Source of the DNA: Linum tenue
Taxonomy: Eukaryota > Streptophyta > Magnoliopsida > Malpighiales > Linaceae
Direction: 5' to 3'
Assembly: GCA_946122785.1 (NCBI GenBank)
Contig: CAMGYJ010000002.1
Coordinates: forward strand, 19,752,492 to 19,816,491
Length of the DNA stretch: 64,000 nucleotides
Below the pieces are notes generated by a model that saw nothing but the letters and a program-made list of their open reading frames with translations, searched no databases and was not told where the DNA came from. Made by a program: the position numbers and the translations under genes. Of the stretch, positions 1 through 10,015 are shown in pieces; position 1 is the first letter of the stretch; each line of letters starts with the position of its first letter.

Positions 1-2
1 AG

Positions 3-626
3 GGTGCCATTTTGAAAGATTTAAAGAACCAGGTGGGTGTCATAGCTCGCCAAATTACTACCCGGGCCTCGGGGACTCTACCTGCCACCACCATCCCCAA
101 TCCACGGGAGCCGCACCAGCACTTGGATGCCATTTTTACCAGCAGCAGCAAGACCATCTCAGTTGATCCTGCCCCGGCCAGGCAGGAGGAACCACTACCT
201 GCTTCAGCACTTCCATCCGATGATGCAGAAGTGCGGGTGGAGAAGGAAGCCCCTGTTGCCAAGCCACAACCAGTGGTTAAGGAGCATGTGCCCCAGCTTC
301 CCTTTCCCACTCGCCTACACAAAGACAAGCTGGAGACTGAGTTTGCCAATATGGCAATGTTGAAGCAGCTCAACATCAGCATACCGTTTGTGGAGGCACT
401 GTCGAAGATGCCCAAGTACGCAAAGTTCATGAAAGACCTCCTCACCAACAAGAAGAAACTTGGGGATCTCTCGACTGTGCTGCTGAGCGAGGAGTGTTCT
501 GCTATCCTGCAGAACAAGCTGCCCGAAAAGCGCAAGGACCCAGGGAGTTTTACTATCCCTCTTACTATTGGCAGCATGCATGTAGGCAAGTCCTTGGCGG
601 ACCTAAGGGCTAGCATAAATGTCATG
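3..626 (+). CDS. Outer element gag C-terminus and protease start, 5' part of a split frame
   Basis: The frame is open from the window edge. It matches the N-terminal third of the inner element's polyprotein: a gag C-terminal linker rich in Pro, then the conserved LPFPTRLHKDKLETEF and LTNKKKLGDLSTV segments, then the start of the aspartic protease. The active-site segment reads ADLRASIN, keeping the Asp but with Arg where the family has Gly (DLGAS). The frame is broken at 626 by the inner element, whose first bases supply a TGA. The frame resumes in phase at 12571. It would make part of the capsid polyprotein of the outer element. The start codon is outside the window. Confidence 0.85.
622..626. 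repeat. Target site duplication TCATG, left copy (right copy 12566-12570)
   Basis: TCATG occurs immediately before the TG at 627 and again immediately after the CA at 12565. Five base pairs is the usual size for LTR retrotransposon integration. Removing the inner element and one TCATG restores the outer gag-protease frame, which confirms both ends. Confidence 0.95.
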
Positions 627-1965
627 TGACTCACTCCTACTGTCACTCTAGAAAATGGCCAACTGTAACCACTTCCTAAAGCGTAGTATAGCGGGTTTGG
701 GTTTTATTGTCAACCCGGGTCCTAGATGTGATGACTACTCGGTGAATTCTCGTTATCTAGCAGTGAACTTTTAGTGCAAATTCAAGCAAACAAAAACACA
801 AAGCAAGTAAACGGTTGTTCAAGTCAAGAGAGGTCACCCGGATATGGTTCCCCCTAGACTGCAGTTAAGTCGGATTGCAATTTTCCAAGTTCAGTTTTCA
901 TGAAAGTTATACTGCGGAAGGTTCTTAATTAGCCTGAAGTCTCGACTAAAGGTCTCCAGACCCTCTCAATCTGAGTCTCTAGCGGGCGACTAACCTCCAC
1001 CGGAGTAAACAGATTGAGGCCCTAGCGAACCAAACCTCCACTACCGAATTGAATTCGGTACAGAATAGCGAATTGGCTCCTCGATTAAAGTCACCAATTC
1101 GCCACCTTCGATTAAGGATACTCTATCAACCTAGGCAGATATTCTCATTCTAGGTCAAAGCAGAAACAACAGGAATTTGATCAGGATTCAAGTCATTCAA
1201 TCATTCAAACCTCAATCGAATATAATCAATTCACAAACTCTGTACTTGGGTTCATACAATCAGGCCTAGCATACAAATCTAGGGTTCCCCATACCCAGAT
1301 GAATGGGGGAACTACTCCATAGAGAAAGAAGCAAAAGCAGATTCAGACGCGGAAATCATACTGTGAAGATGGATTTCTGCTCCTGGACGTTTAATCGGCA
1401 CTTCTCCAAGCTCAAGCCGGGCTCCAATGGTGATGAAGATCGAGCTATGGCACTTGGGAACTCTGGTTCGTCGCTTTCTCTCTCTAGGGATCGCTTTCTC
1501 TCTCAAAAACTCGGAACCCTTCAATGTTGGCCTTCTTTCTCCTTAAATTGGCTGCCTGGTCGCGATACCCGATCAAAATACCCGGTCGGGTATTTTGGGT
1601 TTCGACCGGGTATTTGCAAAACGCGCCGCTTTGGTAAAGGGAAAATCCCCGGTCACTTTCCATAATCCCCGACCGGGGATTTTAGTCATCTGCCCGGGCC
1701 CCTCTCTGGTTCTCGGGCGCCCAAAAGTAGTGAATACCCGGTCGGGTATTTGGCCACCTGACCGGGTATTTTCCTCCTGCGGCTTACTTTGTCCCAACTT
1801 CGCTCCTTTCGACCCAGAACTTGTTTCTCCGCCTCGATTTCAACGCCGGGACCTGAAATATGACATAAACACACACCCTAGCGTGAAATCGGCTTAAAAC
1901 ACTAGAATCCACATCTCAAACGGCTTCAGAATGGGGTGAAAACATGTGTAATTATTGGTCTATCA
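627..1965 (-). repeat. Inner element 3' LTR
   Basis: On the + strand it starts TGACTCACTCC and ends GGTCTATCA; on the - strand it runs TGATAG...GAGTCA, with TG...CA ends. It is 1339 bp, exactly the length of its partner at 11227-12565. It holds part of the palindrome family around 1565-1775. Small open frames inside it (for example near 1303-1665) are repeated in the other LTR and have no recognisable product, so I do not call genes here. Confidence 0.95.
1565..1775. repeat. LTR palindrome cluster (CCCGGTCGGG family)
   Basis: Imperfect palindromes with arms AAAATACCCG and CGGGTATTTT around a 2-base centre occur near 1577-1600 and 1734-1755. Related ATCCCCG/CGGGGAT and half-site forms lie between. 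The same block is present in the partner LTR (about 12165-12375) and, diverged, in the outer LTR (17325-17560). Symmetry and repetition suggest a protein-binding or hairpin element; function is unknown. Confidence 0.8.
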
Positions 1966-1980
1966 AACTCCCCCACACTT
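1966..1980 (-). other. Polypurine tract of inner element
   Basis: Read on the - strand this is AAGTGTGGGGGAGTT directly abutting the TG of the 3' LTR, the expected plus-strand priming site. The outer element has AAGTGTGGGGCAGTTT at the matching place (17117-17132). Confidence 0.9.
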
Positions 1981-3201
1981 AACCGTTTGCTTGTCCCCAA
2001 GCAAACCTAACTCAAACCAATGCAACTCTCCAGACCTCTATAGCAACAAACAACCCCGATCGTAGGTAGAGGACTTCCTAGATCATTTAGCAACTTACGA
2101 GGTCAACCGACGCACAAGTCATCTCATAGCTTCTTCGGCGACAACGCTAGTCTCGAGTCGGCATCATGGTAAATAGTGAACAGAGGACAAATGAATCGTG
2201 TATGAAGAGACTCTCAAAAACAAAAGATCATGGACTCGCATTTTTTCAAGGTGCTCGATTTTCTTCTTGAAGATGGTTGGAACCCCTTTTCTTTCATCTT
2301 TTTGCTTGTTTTTCTGTTTTTCTGTTTTTCTTTCTTTTTTTCAAGGGTTCCAACCTGTTTTTCAGAAAACGGGGCTCCCACCTAGCGAAGGTTTTGCGGG
2401 AGCCAGCTCTTACCGGCCATGCCAGGAGCGGGTGTCTCGAGCCTCGTGCGGGGGAAAGACATTTAAGGGGGCTGGAGGTAGTAGGTGGAAATTGGGAACG
2501 GATTCCCGTCTCCCCCTACACACTTTCGCCCTATTCGCACGGGAGACGTTATTTTAAAGCACATTTTCGAGCACCTGTTATTTTCAAAACATGATACAAG
2601 AGTCCATGACAGGCAGAGAGTCCACAACACCACACAATTCAAGGGTCCTAAAATCACTAATTCACTCAATCAACCAACACAATATGAAGAAGAAATGAGA
2701 TTTCTTAAATGCATCAACATCCTCCATAGTGCTACACTACCTCCCTAGGTTGCAAATCACTACAGAGACTGTCAATTCAAAGCATACTGAGCAGGCAATT
2801 GCAAGGAACACGTACTTGGAGCCCTCAAATTTAAAAATTTGGAAAGTGGACTAGGCTCCAAGCACACAAACAGATCTAATGCAGTCAAAAGATAAACATC
2901 CTCCCAACACTTAAGATCGACATTGCCCTCAATGGAGAAGAGGGAAGGAAAGGGGAACGATGTTACCGGTATGCACGGACTGCAGGAGACTGGAAATGGA
3001 CCAGTCGGCATGAAACGGACTGGAGAGAGGACCAGTCGGGAACACAGGCAGAGCTAAAGGAAGCCAAAAAGCTCAAACACATACGTTAGGTCCAATGGCC
3101 AGCCCAATAGTACAGCATCCAAAATGAAAAGAAAAAGAAACAAAAACCGACACAAAACAGTTTGCATGCTGACAAAGGCCAACAACACTCAAAACATGCC
3201 C
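1981..3201 (-). other. Inner element noncoding tail between second ORF and polypurine tract
   Basis: No supported gene. The stretch contains a T-rich run near 2290-2345 and matches, in inverted orientation, 15912-17116 of the outer element, so it is a conserved noncoding part of the family. Open frames here are short, differ between the two copies and show no motif. Confidence 0.7.
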
Positions 3202-4670
3202 CTAGGGCTCTCCAAGACCGGAGAAGTCAATCTGGTTCATGAAGTCGTCGTCGCCATCCTCCGGTGGCTGCTGTGGTGGTGAATGATCCCACCGGGTGGT
3301 CCAGTGGTGCTCCTCTGGAGGGTGACAAGCCTGGAGCAGGTGCTTCGAGTACTCCATCAGACGGCGGCCTCGATCTCTCTCCCGCTCGATGAGAGCAGTA
3401 GTGACTCCCATGCTGGTCTCCAAGCGGCCAAGGCGCTCATCAACTCCCGTCATCCTGGACTGGTACTCGGTCTGGTGGGCCGAATACTGCTGGTAGAACT
3501 GCACCTGATGGTCCATGAGCTGCTGGTTCTGAAGACCGAGCTGCTGGAACTGGAGCCCCATCTGCTGGAACTGCTCCGTGAAGAAGTCCATGGACGGCCG
3601 GAGGCCATCGACGGACCAGAAGGACCAGAGGGGGACTCACCTCTCACCGGTCTCCGTCGAGGCTGGAGATCCCCAGGTGGGGAGAGCGGGGGCTCCGGCT
3701 CATCGGCATCCATGGCGCCATCATCATCATCATCAGCATCCTCATCGACCTCCTCTCCGGAATAGTCATCATCCTCCTCGTCCTCATCAAGATCCACAAC
3801 CTCCTCAGGGGGCATAGAAAGCCCATCCACCCAGGTGCGGATGTCGTCAGTGGCCAGGAGGCGTGCACTGTGGAGCACGTCCCGGCTGAGGGGGGTAGAG
3901 TCGCCCTGGTCAGAAGCATCATGGAGCCCCTCGAAGCTGATGCCGAAATGGCATGCCAACCGGGTGATCAGGGGACCACAGAAGAGGTGGGTGGGCTTCC
4001 CGCGGCACCGGGAGAAGGTGGTGCCCACGAAAGAACCCAGGTGGAGCATGTGGTTTGGGTCCCCCATCGAGTACATAGCATACAACACCCGTTTCGGAAT
4101 CTTATGCGAGCCGGTGGCATTGGGAACGATGGAGCGGGTGATCAGCAGGTTCAGTATGTGCCACTCCGGCTTGAGGGTGCTGACATAGGTCTGGCCAGCC
4201 TCGAAGAACTCGTGCCTATGGTCGTGCCTGGCGGCATGGCGGTAGAAATGGTCCTGGTTCCAGTCGGTCGGGTTCGGCATCTCGACCTCGTGGCCATCGA
4301 ACGGGTGATACTCGATCCCCAAGGCGAAGGCCAACCCGTCAATGGTCAGCTCCCGAGGGCGGCCACCCAGCCTGAACTTCACTGCATAGGAGTCCCGAGG
4401 CTTCTTGCTGTCGTACTGGTATGTGGTGTAGAATTCCCACACTAGCTCCGTGTATGTGGGCTCGTCTATGGCAAGCAGCGTCCGCCAATCGCGGTGACTG
4501 ATAGCGGTGCGAAGCTCCTGCAAGCAGTGGAGCTGCTCGAACACCGCCCACTCGAGATGGTGGTGGCGCTCCAGTTTCCCTCGAATCACCTTGCGGAACT
4601 GGTCCACGTAAACCCGGTGCAGGCGCAAGCCCTGCACAAACGGATGATCGAGGGACATGATCCTGCACAA
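3202..4670 (-). pseudogene. Inner element second ORF (Athila-type, plant transposon protein domain), frameshifted
   Basis: The frame from 4670 to about 3590 encodes a globular region with the conserved HHHLEWAVFEQLHC, KFRLGGRPRELTIDGLAFAL and LNLLITRSIVPN segments. An acidic stretch rich in Asp and Glu follows. A single-base deletion near 3585-3600, where the outer copy has one more C in GGCCCG, throws it out of frame. The correct frame continues at 3591-3202 with a Gln-rich segment (EQFQQMGLQFQQLGLQNQQ) and a C-terminus ending GLGEP. The first good ATG is near 4659, just after GTGCAG, a possible splice acceptor for a subgenomic mRNA. No signal peptide or membrane segment is seen, so despite its position after pol I would not call it envelope. 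It resembles the domain annotated as putative plant transposon protein in Athila-type elements. Confidence 0.8.
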
Positions 4671-4730
4671 TCAATAGACCAAAAGTGGAGCCAAGAAACA
4701 CATTGTCAGGACCAACGGTATGGGGTCAGC

Positions 4731-4744
4731 ACTTCCCCCACACT
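4731..4744 (-). other. Internal polypurine-tract-like motif upstream of second ORF
   Basis: On the - strand this reads AGTGTGGGGGAAGT, nearly the terminal polypurine tract. The outer element has the same motif at 14353-14367, upstream of its second ORF, and again at 16197-16210. Conservation in both copies suggests an extra plus-strand initiation site; this is inference. Confidence 0.5.
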
Positions 4745-5259
4745 CAGGCTCGCCTAGGCTAACAGTTAAGCACAGCCGGGTGAATTGAAATCAACTCAAC
4801 CGGAATTCAAGGCAAGACCACAGAATTAACCACAATAAGGACACGGGCAGCACATATACCACATATAAATCCATGCAGGCTCAAGTCATCCCTCACCCTA
4901 CTCTAAATCAGGCAGGCAAACACAGTTCTCGGTCCTATAATCTACAGTTCGATTTTCCATGAAACTAGCAATGAACAAGAAACACACCTGGAAACACAAG
5001 GAGAACTGTAGCTAGGACGCGAGGAAAGGGTGAGGCACGCGAGGGGAGCGAAAAAAATCGTCCGGGAGGCTCGCCGGAAAATGGTCGGAAAACGGCCGGC
5101 GAGTCGCCGGAAAGTCGCCGGAAAACGACCGGCGACGGCGGCGGCCGGCAGCGGACAAAGAGGAGAGAGGGGAGAGGATTTGAGAGTAGAGAGAGGAGGA
5201 ATTTTGGAAAAAATGAGGGTAGAGAGAGAAATGACCGGGGGTTTCCTTTAAATAGGAAA

Positions 5260-5600
5260 AATACCCGGTCGGGTCTCACAAATACCTGGTCGGGTATTTG
5301 GGAGTCCTCGATCGGGGTTCTCTAAATGCAGCGTGTAAGGTCTCTAAAACCCCCGGCCTCGAACCAAAAATACCCGGTCGGGTATTTTTGGGACGAGGTC
5401 GGGTATGTTAGTTAAAACACTGCGTTCAGGGGCTTGGAAATCCCCGGCCGCGAACCAAAAATACCCGGTCGGGTATTTTCCCTTTCGCCCCCCCCCCCCC
5501 CCCCCCCCCCGAGAAACAGAGGCAGCCCCGGGCGTGAGCCAAAAATACCCGGTCGGGTATTTTGGCCCACGACCGGGTATTTCCCCCAATTCGGCCAAAA
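5260..5600. repeat. Palindrome cluster and C23 homopolymer between pol and second ORF (inner element)
   Basis: At least four palindromes of the AAAATACCCG / CGGGTATTTT type occur, near 5289, 5378, 5459 and 5547, with degenerate half sites between. An uninterrupted run of 23 C lies at 5488-5510. The outer element has a matching cluster at 13520-13850. No coding function is supported across 4760-5800. Confidence 0.8.
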
Positions 5601-5807
5601 ACTCATTTTTCCCAAAATTTCAACCTCTCCTGCACGAAAACACCAAATCGAGGCATCAACGACGACCGAACTTCACTACAGACATGCAACTGACTCGACA
5701 CGACACAAAAAACTCAGAAAAAAGGGAAAAGAAAATGCAAACCGTGGTGGGGTTGCCTTCCCACAAGCGCTTCTTTACCGTCTTTTAGCTGGACGCCCAT
5801 GGAGGAA

Positions 5808-6768
5808 CTAAGGGTCCGCGAGTTCCACCACCAACTCCGCACGTTCGACCTCGTCTCCCAGGTAGAGTTTGAGACGATGGCCATTCACTTTAAACGGCTC
5901 AGTCTGCGGGTTGGCAATCTCGATAGTGCCATACGGGAACACCTGGGTGACCGTAAACGGTCCAGACCACCGGGAACGGAGTTTTCCGGGAAAGAGCTTC
6001 AGGCGAGCCGCGAGAGTTATAGAGGAGAACTCGATCACCAACCTGGAACTCTTTCGGACCCCGCAACCGGGCATCGTGCAGGCGCTTAGTGCGCTCCTTG
6101 TACAGCCGGGTGTTCTCATAGGCATGGTAACGCCACTCTTCCAGCTCCAACATATGCATTTTTCGCTCAATACCTGCAACACGAACATCCAAGTTGAGCA
6201 GCTTAAGGGCCCAGAAGACCTTGTGCTCTAGCTCCACGGGCAAATGGCATGCCTTTCCATAGACAAGCTGGTACAGTGAAGTACCAATGGGAGTCATATT
6301 GGCAGTGCGATACGCCCACAGAGCATCATCGAGCTTGGTGGACCAATCTTTGCGGGACTGATCCACCGTTTTCTCTAGGATCCGCTTGAGCTCCCGGTTC
6401 GTCAGCTCGGCCTGGCCACTGGTCTGGGGATGATAGGCCACGGACACCTTGTGAGTCACACCATAGCGAGACAGTAGTTTATCAAATTGGCCCTGGAAAT
6501 GGGTGCCTCTATCGCTTATGATGGCTCTGGGTGTCCCGAACCGGGAGAATAGCTGCTTCAGAAAACCACAAAAACGTCTAGCATCATTAGTGGGCTAGGC
6601 TTGCGCCTCAGCCCACTTAGAGACGTAGTCAACAATAACCAGAATATAAGTGTTACCAAAAGATGGAGGGAAGGGGCCCATGAAGTCGATACCCCAGACA
6701 TAAAAAATCTCACAAGTTATAAACACATTCTGGGGCATCTCATCACGGGCAGAGATGTTACCTGACCT
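5808..6768 (-). pseudogene. Inner element integrase core and C-terminus, broken
   Basis: This continues the polyprotein past the stop at 6769-6771. The core begins with [12 protein letters not shown] (first catalytic Asp), continues with SDRGTHF (second Asp; many relatives have SDGGTHF), and has [11 protein letters not shown] (catalytic Glu). Lesions are the TAG at 6769-6771 replacing the usual Gln after CDRC, a TAG at 6595-6597 after EAQA, and a frameshift near 6000-6030. The C-terminus ([13 protein letters not shown], then NGHRLKLYL) is readable to about 5808 in the second frame. The catalytic triad is visible but no continuous enzyme can be made. Confidence 0.85.
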
Positions 6769-9700
6769 CTAGCATCGGTCGCACCTGCGTGCGAAGGCGT
6801 CTGCATCCTTGAAGAGCGTGGGCCAGTAAAAGCCCGACTGGAGCACCTTCCTCGCCGTGCGGTTTCCTCCGTGATGACCGCCAGTAGGTCCCTCATGACA
6901 GTGAGATAGAATGCCCTCCATCTCACTCTCCATAACGCAACGACGGATGATCCCGTCGGCTCCGATCCGAAAAAGATGAGGGTCATCCCAGAAGTAGTAC
7001 TTCAGATCGGAGAAAAACTTCCTCTTGGCGTGAGTTGTCATCCCCTTGGACAGCTGCTGGCCCACCAAATAGTTCGCAAAATCAGAATACCAGGGGGTGA
7101 CACTCTCCACCAAGCACATCATCATCAACCTCTCATCTGGGAAGGAGTCGTCGATCTCCTCCACGAGGTTGTCCGCAGGAGGTGCGTCCAACCGGGAGAG
7201 GTGATCAGCTGCAACATTTTCTGCTCCTTTCTTGTCCCGGATCTCAATATCAAACTCCTGCAGTAGTAAGATCCATCGTATGAGCCGAGGCTTGGCATCG
7301 GCCTTGCTCATCAGGTATCTAATCGCGGAGTGATCTGTGTACACGGTCACATGGGACAAGACCAGATAGGGGCGAAATTTATCGAAGGCAAACACCACTG
7401 CAAGCAGCTCCTTCTCTGTGGTGGTGTAGTTCTCCTGGGCATCATTCAGAGTCTTCGAGGCGTAGTAGATAGGTCGGAAGTGTTGATCTCGCCTCTGCCC
7501 CAAAACAGCTCCAACAGCAAAGTCACTGGAGTCGCACATCAGCTCAAATGGTAGGGACCAGTCAGGAACAACCATGATAGGAGCCTGGGTGAGCTTCTCC
7601 TTCAAGGTGGTGAACGCCGCTGTGCAAGCATCAGTGAACTGGAAGGGGGCATCCTTCTCCAGAAGCTTAGTTAGGGACAGGGCGATCTTCGAGAAATCCT
7701 TGATGAACCGCCTATAGAAACCTGCATGGCCAAGAAAACTCCGGATCCCCTTAACAGATGTAGGAGGAGGCAGCTTGCTGATAGTCTCAATCTTTGCTCT
7801 GTCCACCTCAATCCCCATCTTGGAGATCTTATGCCCAAGAACTATGCCTTCTCGAACCATGAAATGACACTTCTCCCAACTCAGCGCCAGGTTCGTTTCT
7901 TCACACCGTTTAAGAACAAGTTCCAGGTTATGGAGACAGTGAGAGAATGAGTCTCCATAAACCGAGAAATCGTATATAAACACCTCCATGATCTCGCCGA
8001 CCAGACGGTCAAAGATGGCGAGCATGCATCGCTGAAAAGTGGCCGGGGCGTTGCATAGCCCGAATGGAATCCTCCGGTAAGCAAATGTGCCGAAGGCGCA
8101 GGTGAAGGTGGTTTTCGCCTGGTCCTCTGGTGCAATAGGGATATGAAAGTACCCGGACATCCCATCTAAGAAGCAGTAGAACTCGTGCCCTGCCAATCTC
8201 TCCAGCATCTGATCAATGAACGGCAGCGGGAAATGGTCCTTCCGAGTGGCGCCGTTGAGACGCCCGTAGTCGATGCAAACACGGTACCCAGTCACCGTGC
8301 GCATCGGGATGAGCTCGTTCTTCTCGTTAGGCACCACGGTCATCCCACCCTTTTTGGGCACCACCTGGGTGGGACTGACCCACTCGCTGTCAGAAATGGC
8401 GAAGATGATCCCCGCGTCCATCAGCTTCACGATCTTCGCCCGAACCACAGCCTCCAGGTTCGGTGTCAATCTCCTCTGCGGCTGCCTCACTGGCCGCATC
8501 TCATCCTCCAGCAGTATCCGGTGCGAGCAAAAGGAGGGGCTGATCCCCCGGATGTCTGTGATCTTCCATGCTAAAGCTCGCTCGTACTGCTTCAGCAAAG
8601 CCACCAGTCTGGTCTTCTGCTCGGGTGTGAGGGTCGAGCTGATGATGACTGGCAGCTTATTCCCCTCCCGGAGAAATGCATACTCCAAATGAGGAGGGAG
8701 GGGCTTAAACTCCATCTCTGGTGGTTCCTCCAAGGAGGTGGTAATGCGGGTGGAGGATGAGATCGATTTAAACAGCCTGTCGCCCTCCAAGAAGGGGCCA
8801 CTCTGCAATGCGGCCAACTGCTCCGCCAGCTGCGGCTCCTGCGATGCCTGCTCACCTAGCAAAATACAACGCTCAAGAGCATCATCAGTACCCGCACTCG
8901 TGATGGCGAGTGCGGTCTCAAAATCGGTAAGCACATCACAGTAGTCTATATCATCATGCAAATGAGAATGTTTCCCATTGCCAGACACAGAAAAAGTAGC
9001 CTGTTCATCACCAGCACGCAAGATCAATTTACCACTATGCACATCAATAAGCGCCTTGGCGGTGGCTAGAAATGGTCTACCCAAAATCAAAGGCACATCC
9101 ACATCCTCATTTATATCCAAAATAACAAAATCAACAGGATATGTGAATGCACCGACATTAACAAGCAAGTCCTCAATGATACCCCTAGGATGCACGATAG
9201 AACGATCAGCTAACTTAATGCTCATCCTAGTAGCTCTAGGTTCACCTAGGTCTAGCTTCTTAAACAATTTATAGGGCATGACATTTATGCTAGCGCCTAG
9301 GACCGCCAAGGACTTTCCTACATGCATGCTGCCAATAACAAGAGGGATAGTGAAACTCCTTGGGTCTTTGCGCTTCTCGGGCAGCTTGTTCTGCAGGATA
9401 GCAGAACACTCCTTGCTGAGCATCACTGTCGAAAGATCCCCAAGTTTCTTCTTGTTGGTGAGGAGGTCTTTCATGAACTTGGCATACTTGGGCATCTTCG
9501 ACAGTGCCTCCACGAACGGCATGCTGATGTTGACCTGCTTCAACATTGCCATGAACTTGGCAAACTCTGTCTCCAGCTTGTCTTTATGAAGTCGAGTGGG
9601 GAAGGGCAGCTGGGGTGTATGCTCCTTAACCACAGGCTGCGGCTTGGGAGCAGGTGTTTCGCTGCCTTCCCCCACTTCTGCAGTGTCTGCTGGAGGTGTT

Positions 9701-10011
9701 GAAGCAGGTAGTGGGTCGTCTCGCCTGGGCTGGGCAGGAGCAGCAGATATGGTCTTGCCACTCCTGGTGGTGATGGCGTCCAGCTGCTGGAGCGGGTCAC
9801 GAGGATTAGGAACAGTGGTGGCAGGCAGAGTCCCCGGTGCCCTAGTAGTGTTCTGGCGAGCTAAGCTCCCAATCTGATTCTGTAGATCCTGCAGAATGGC
9901 ACCTTGGTTTCTCTGACCGGCCTCCAATGATGCTATGTTCTGATCCATCCTCGTGAAGTTCGCCTGACTGGTGGTCATGAATGCCTGCAAAATGTTCTTC
10001 AGATCAGCCAT
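6769..10011 (-). CDS. Inner element gag C-terminus, protease, reverse transcriptase, RNase H, integrase zinc finger
   Basis: This is a 1080-codon frame. Domains in order: gag C-terminal linker (residues about 1-150); aspartic protease around residue 230-330; RT around 480-700; RNase H around 740-870 (TEKELLAVVFAF, YTDHSAIRYL, ADHLSRL); and the integrase HHCC finger near the end (HHGGNRTARKVLQSGFYW, CDRC). The protease active site reads AVLGASIN, with Val (codon 9301-9303) where the family has Asp. The RT catalytic box reads FIYDFSVYG, with Tyr (codon 7972-7974) in place of the first Asp of the FMDD-type box. Both changes should inactivate the enzymes. The frame ends in TAG where relatives have CAG (Gln), so one transition separates it from integrase. 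Confidence 0.95.
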   Translation of the reverse strand: MADLKNILQAFMTTSQANFTRMDQNIASLEAGQRNQGAILQDLQNQIGSLARQNTTRAPGTLPATTVPNPRDPLQQLDAITTRSGKTISAAPAQPRRDDPLPASTPPADTAEVGEGSETPAPKPQPVVKEHTPQLPFPTRLHKDKLETEFAKFMAMLKQVNISMPFVEALSKMPKYAKFMKDLLTNKKKLGDLSTVMLSKECSAILQNKLPEKRKDPRSFTIPLVIGSMHVGKSLAVLGASINVMPYKLFKKLDLGEPRATRMSIKLADRSIVHPRGIIEDLLVNVGAFTYPVDFVILDINEDVDVPLILGRPFLATAKALIDVHSGKLILRAGDEQATFSVSGNGKHSHLHDDIDYCDVLTDFETALAITSAGTDDALERCILLGEQASQEPQLAEQLAALQSGPFLEGDRLFKSISSSTRITTSLEEPPEMEFKPLPPHLEYAFLREGNKLPVIISSTLTPEQKTRLVALLKQYERALAWKITDIRGISPSFCSHRILLEDEMRPVRQPQRRLTPNLEAVVRAKIVKLMDAGIIFAISDSEWVSPTQVVPKKGGMTVVPNEKNELIPMRTVTGYRVCIDYGRLNGATRKDHFPLPFIDQMLERLAGHEFYCFLDGMSGYFHIPIAPEDQAKTTFTCAFGTFAYRRIPFGLCNAPATFQRCMLAIFDRLVGEIMEVFIYDFSVYGDSFSHCLHNLELVLKRCEETNLALSWEKCHFMVREGIVLGHKISKMGIEVDRAKIETISKLPPPTSVKGIRSFLGHAGFYRRFIKDFSKIALSLTKLLEKDAPFQFTDACTAAFTTLKEKLTQAPIMVVPDWSLPFELMCDSSDFAVGAVLGQRRDQHFRPIYYASKTLNDAQENYTTTEKELLAVVFAFDKFRPYLVLSHVTVYTDHSAIRYLMSKADAKPRLIRWILLLQEFDIEIRDKKGAENVAADHLSRLDAPPADNLVEEIDDSFPDERLMMMCLVESVTPWYSDFANYLVGQQLSKGMTTHAKRKFFSDLKYYFWDDPHLFRIGADGIIRRCVMESEMEGILSHCHEGPTGGHHGGNRTARKVLQSGFYWPTLFKDADAFARRCDRC

Positions 10012-10015
10012 ATGA

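Noticed and set aside
1303..1897. Open frames inside the inner LTR (repeated at 11903-12497)
   Set aside because: They are present because the two LTRs are copies. No motif, and frames run through the palindrome repeats.
3283..4445. Long + strand open frames opposite the inner second ORF
   Set aside because: Antisense shadows of a GC-rich coding region; the - strand frame is homologous to the outer copy.
3202..4670. Calling the Athila second ORF an envelope protein
   Set aside because: No signal peptide, membrane segment or glycosylation pattern is visible; the protein is acidic and Gln-rich.
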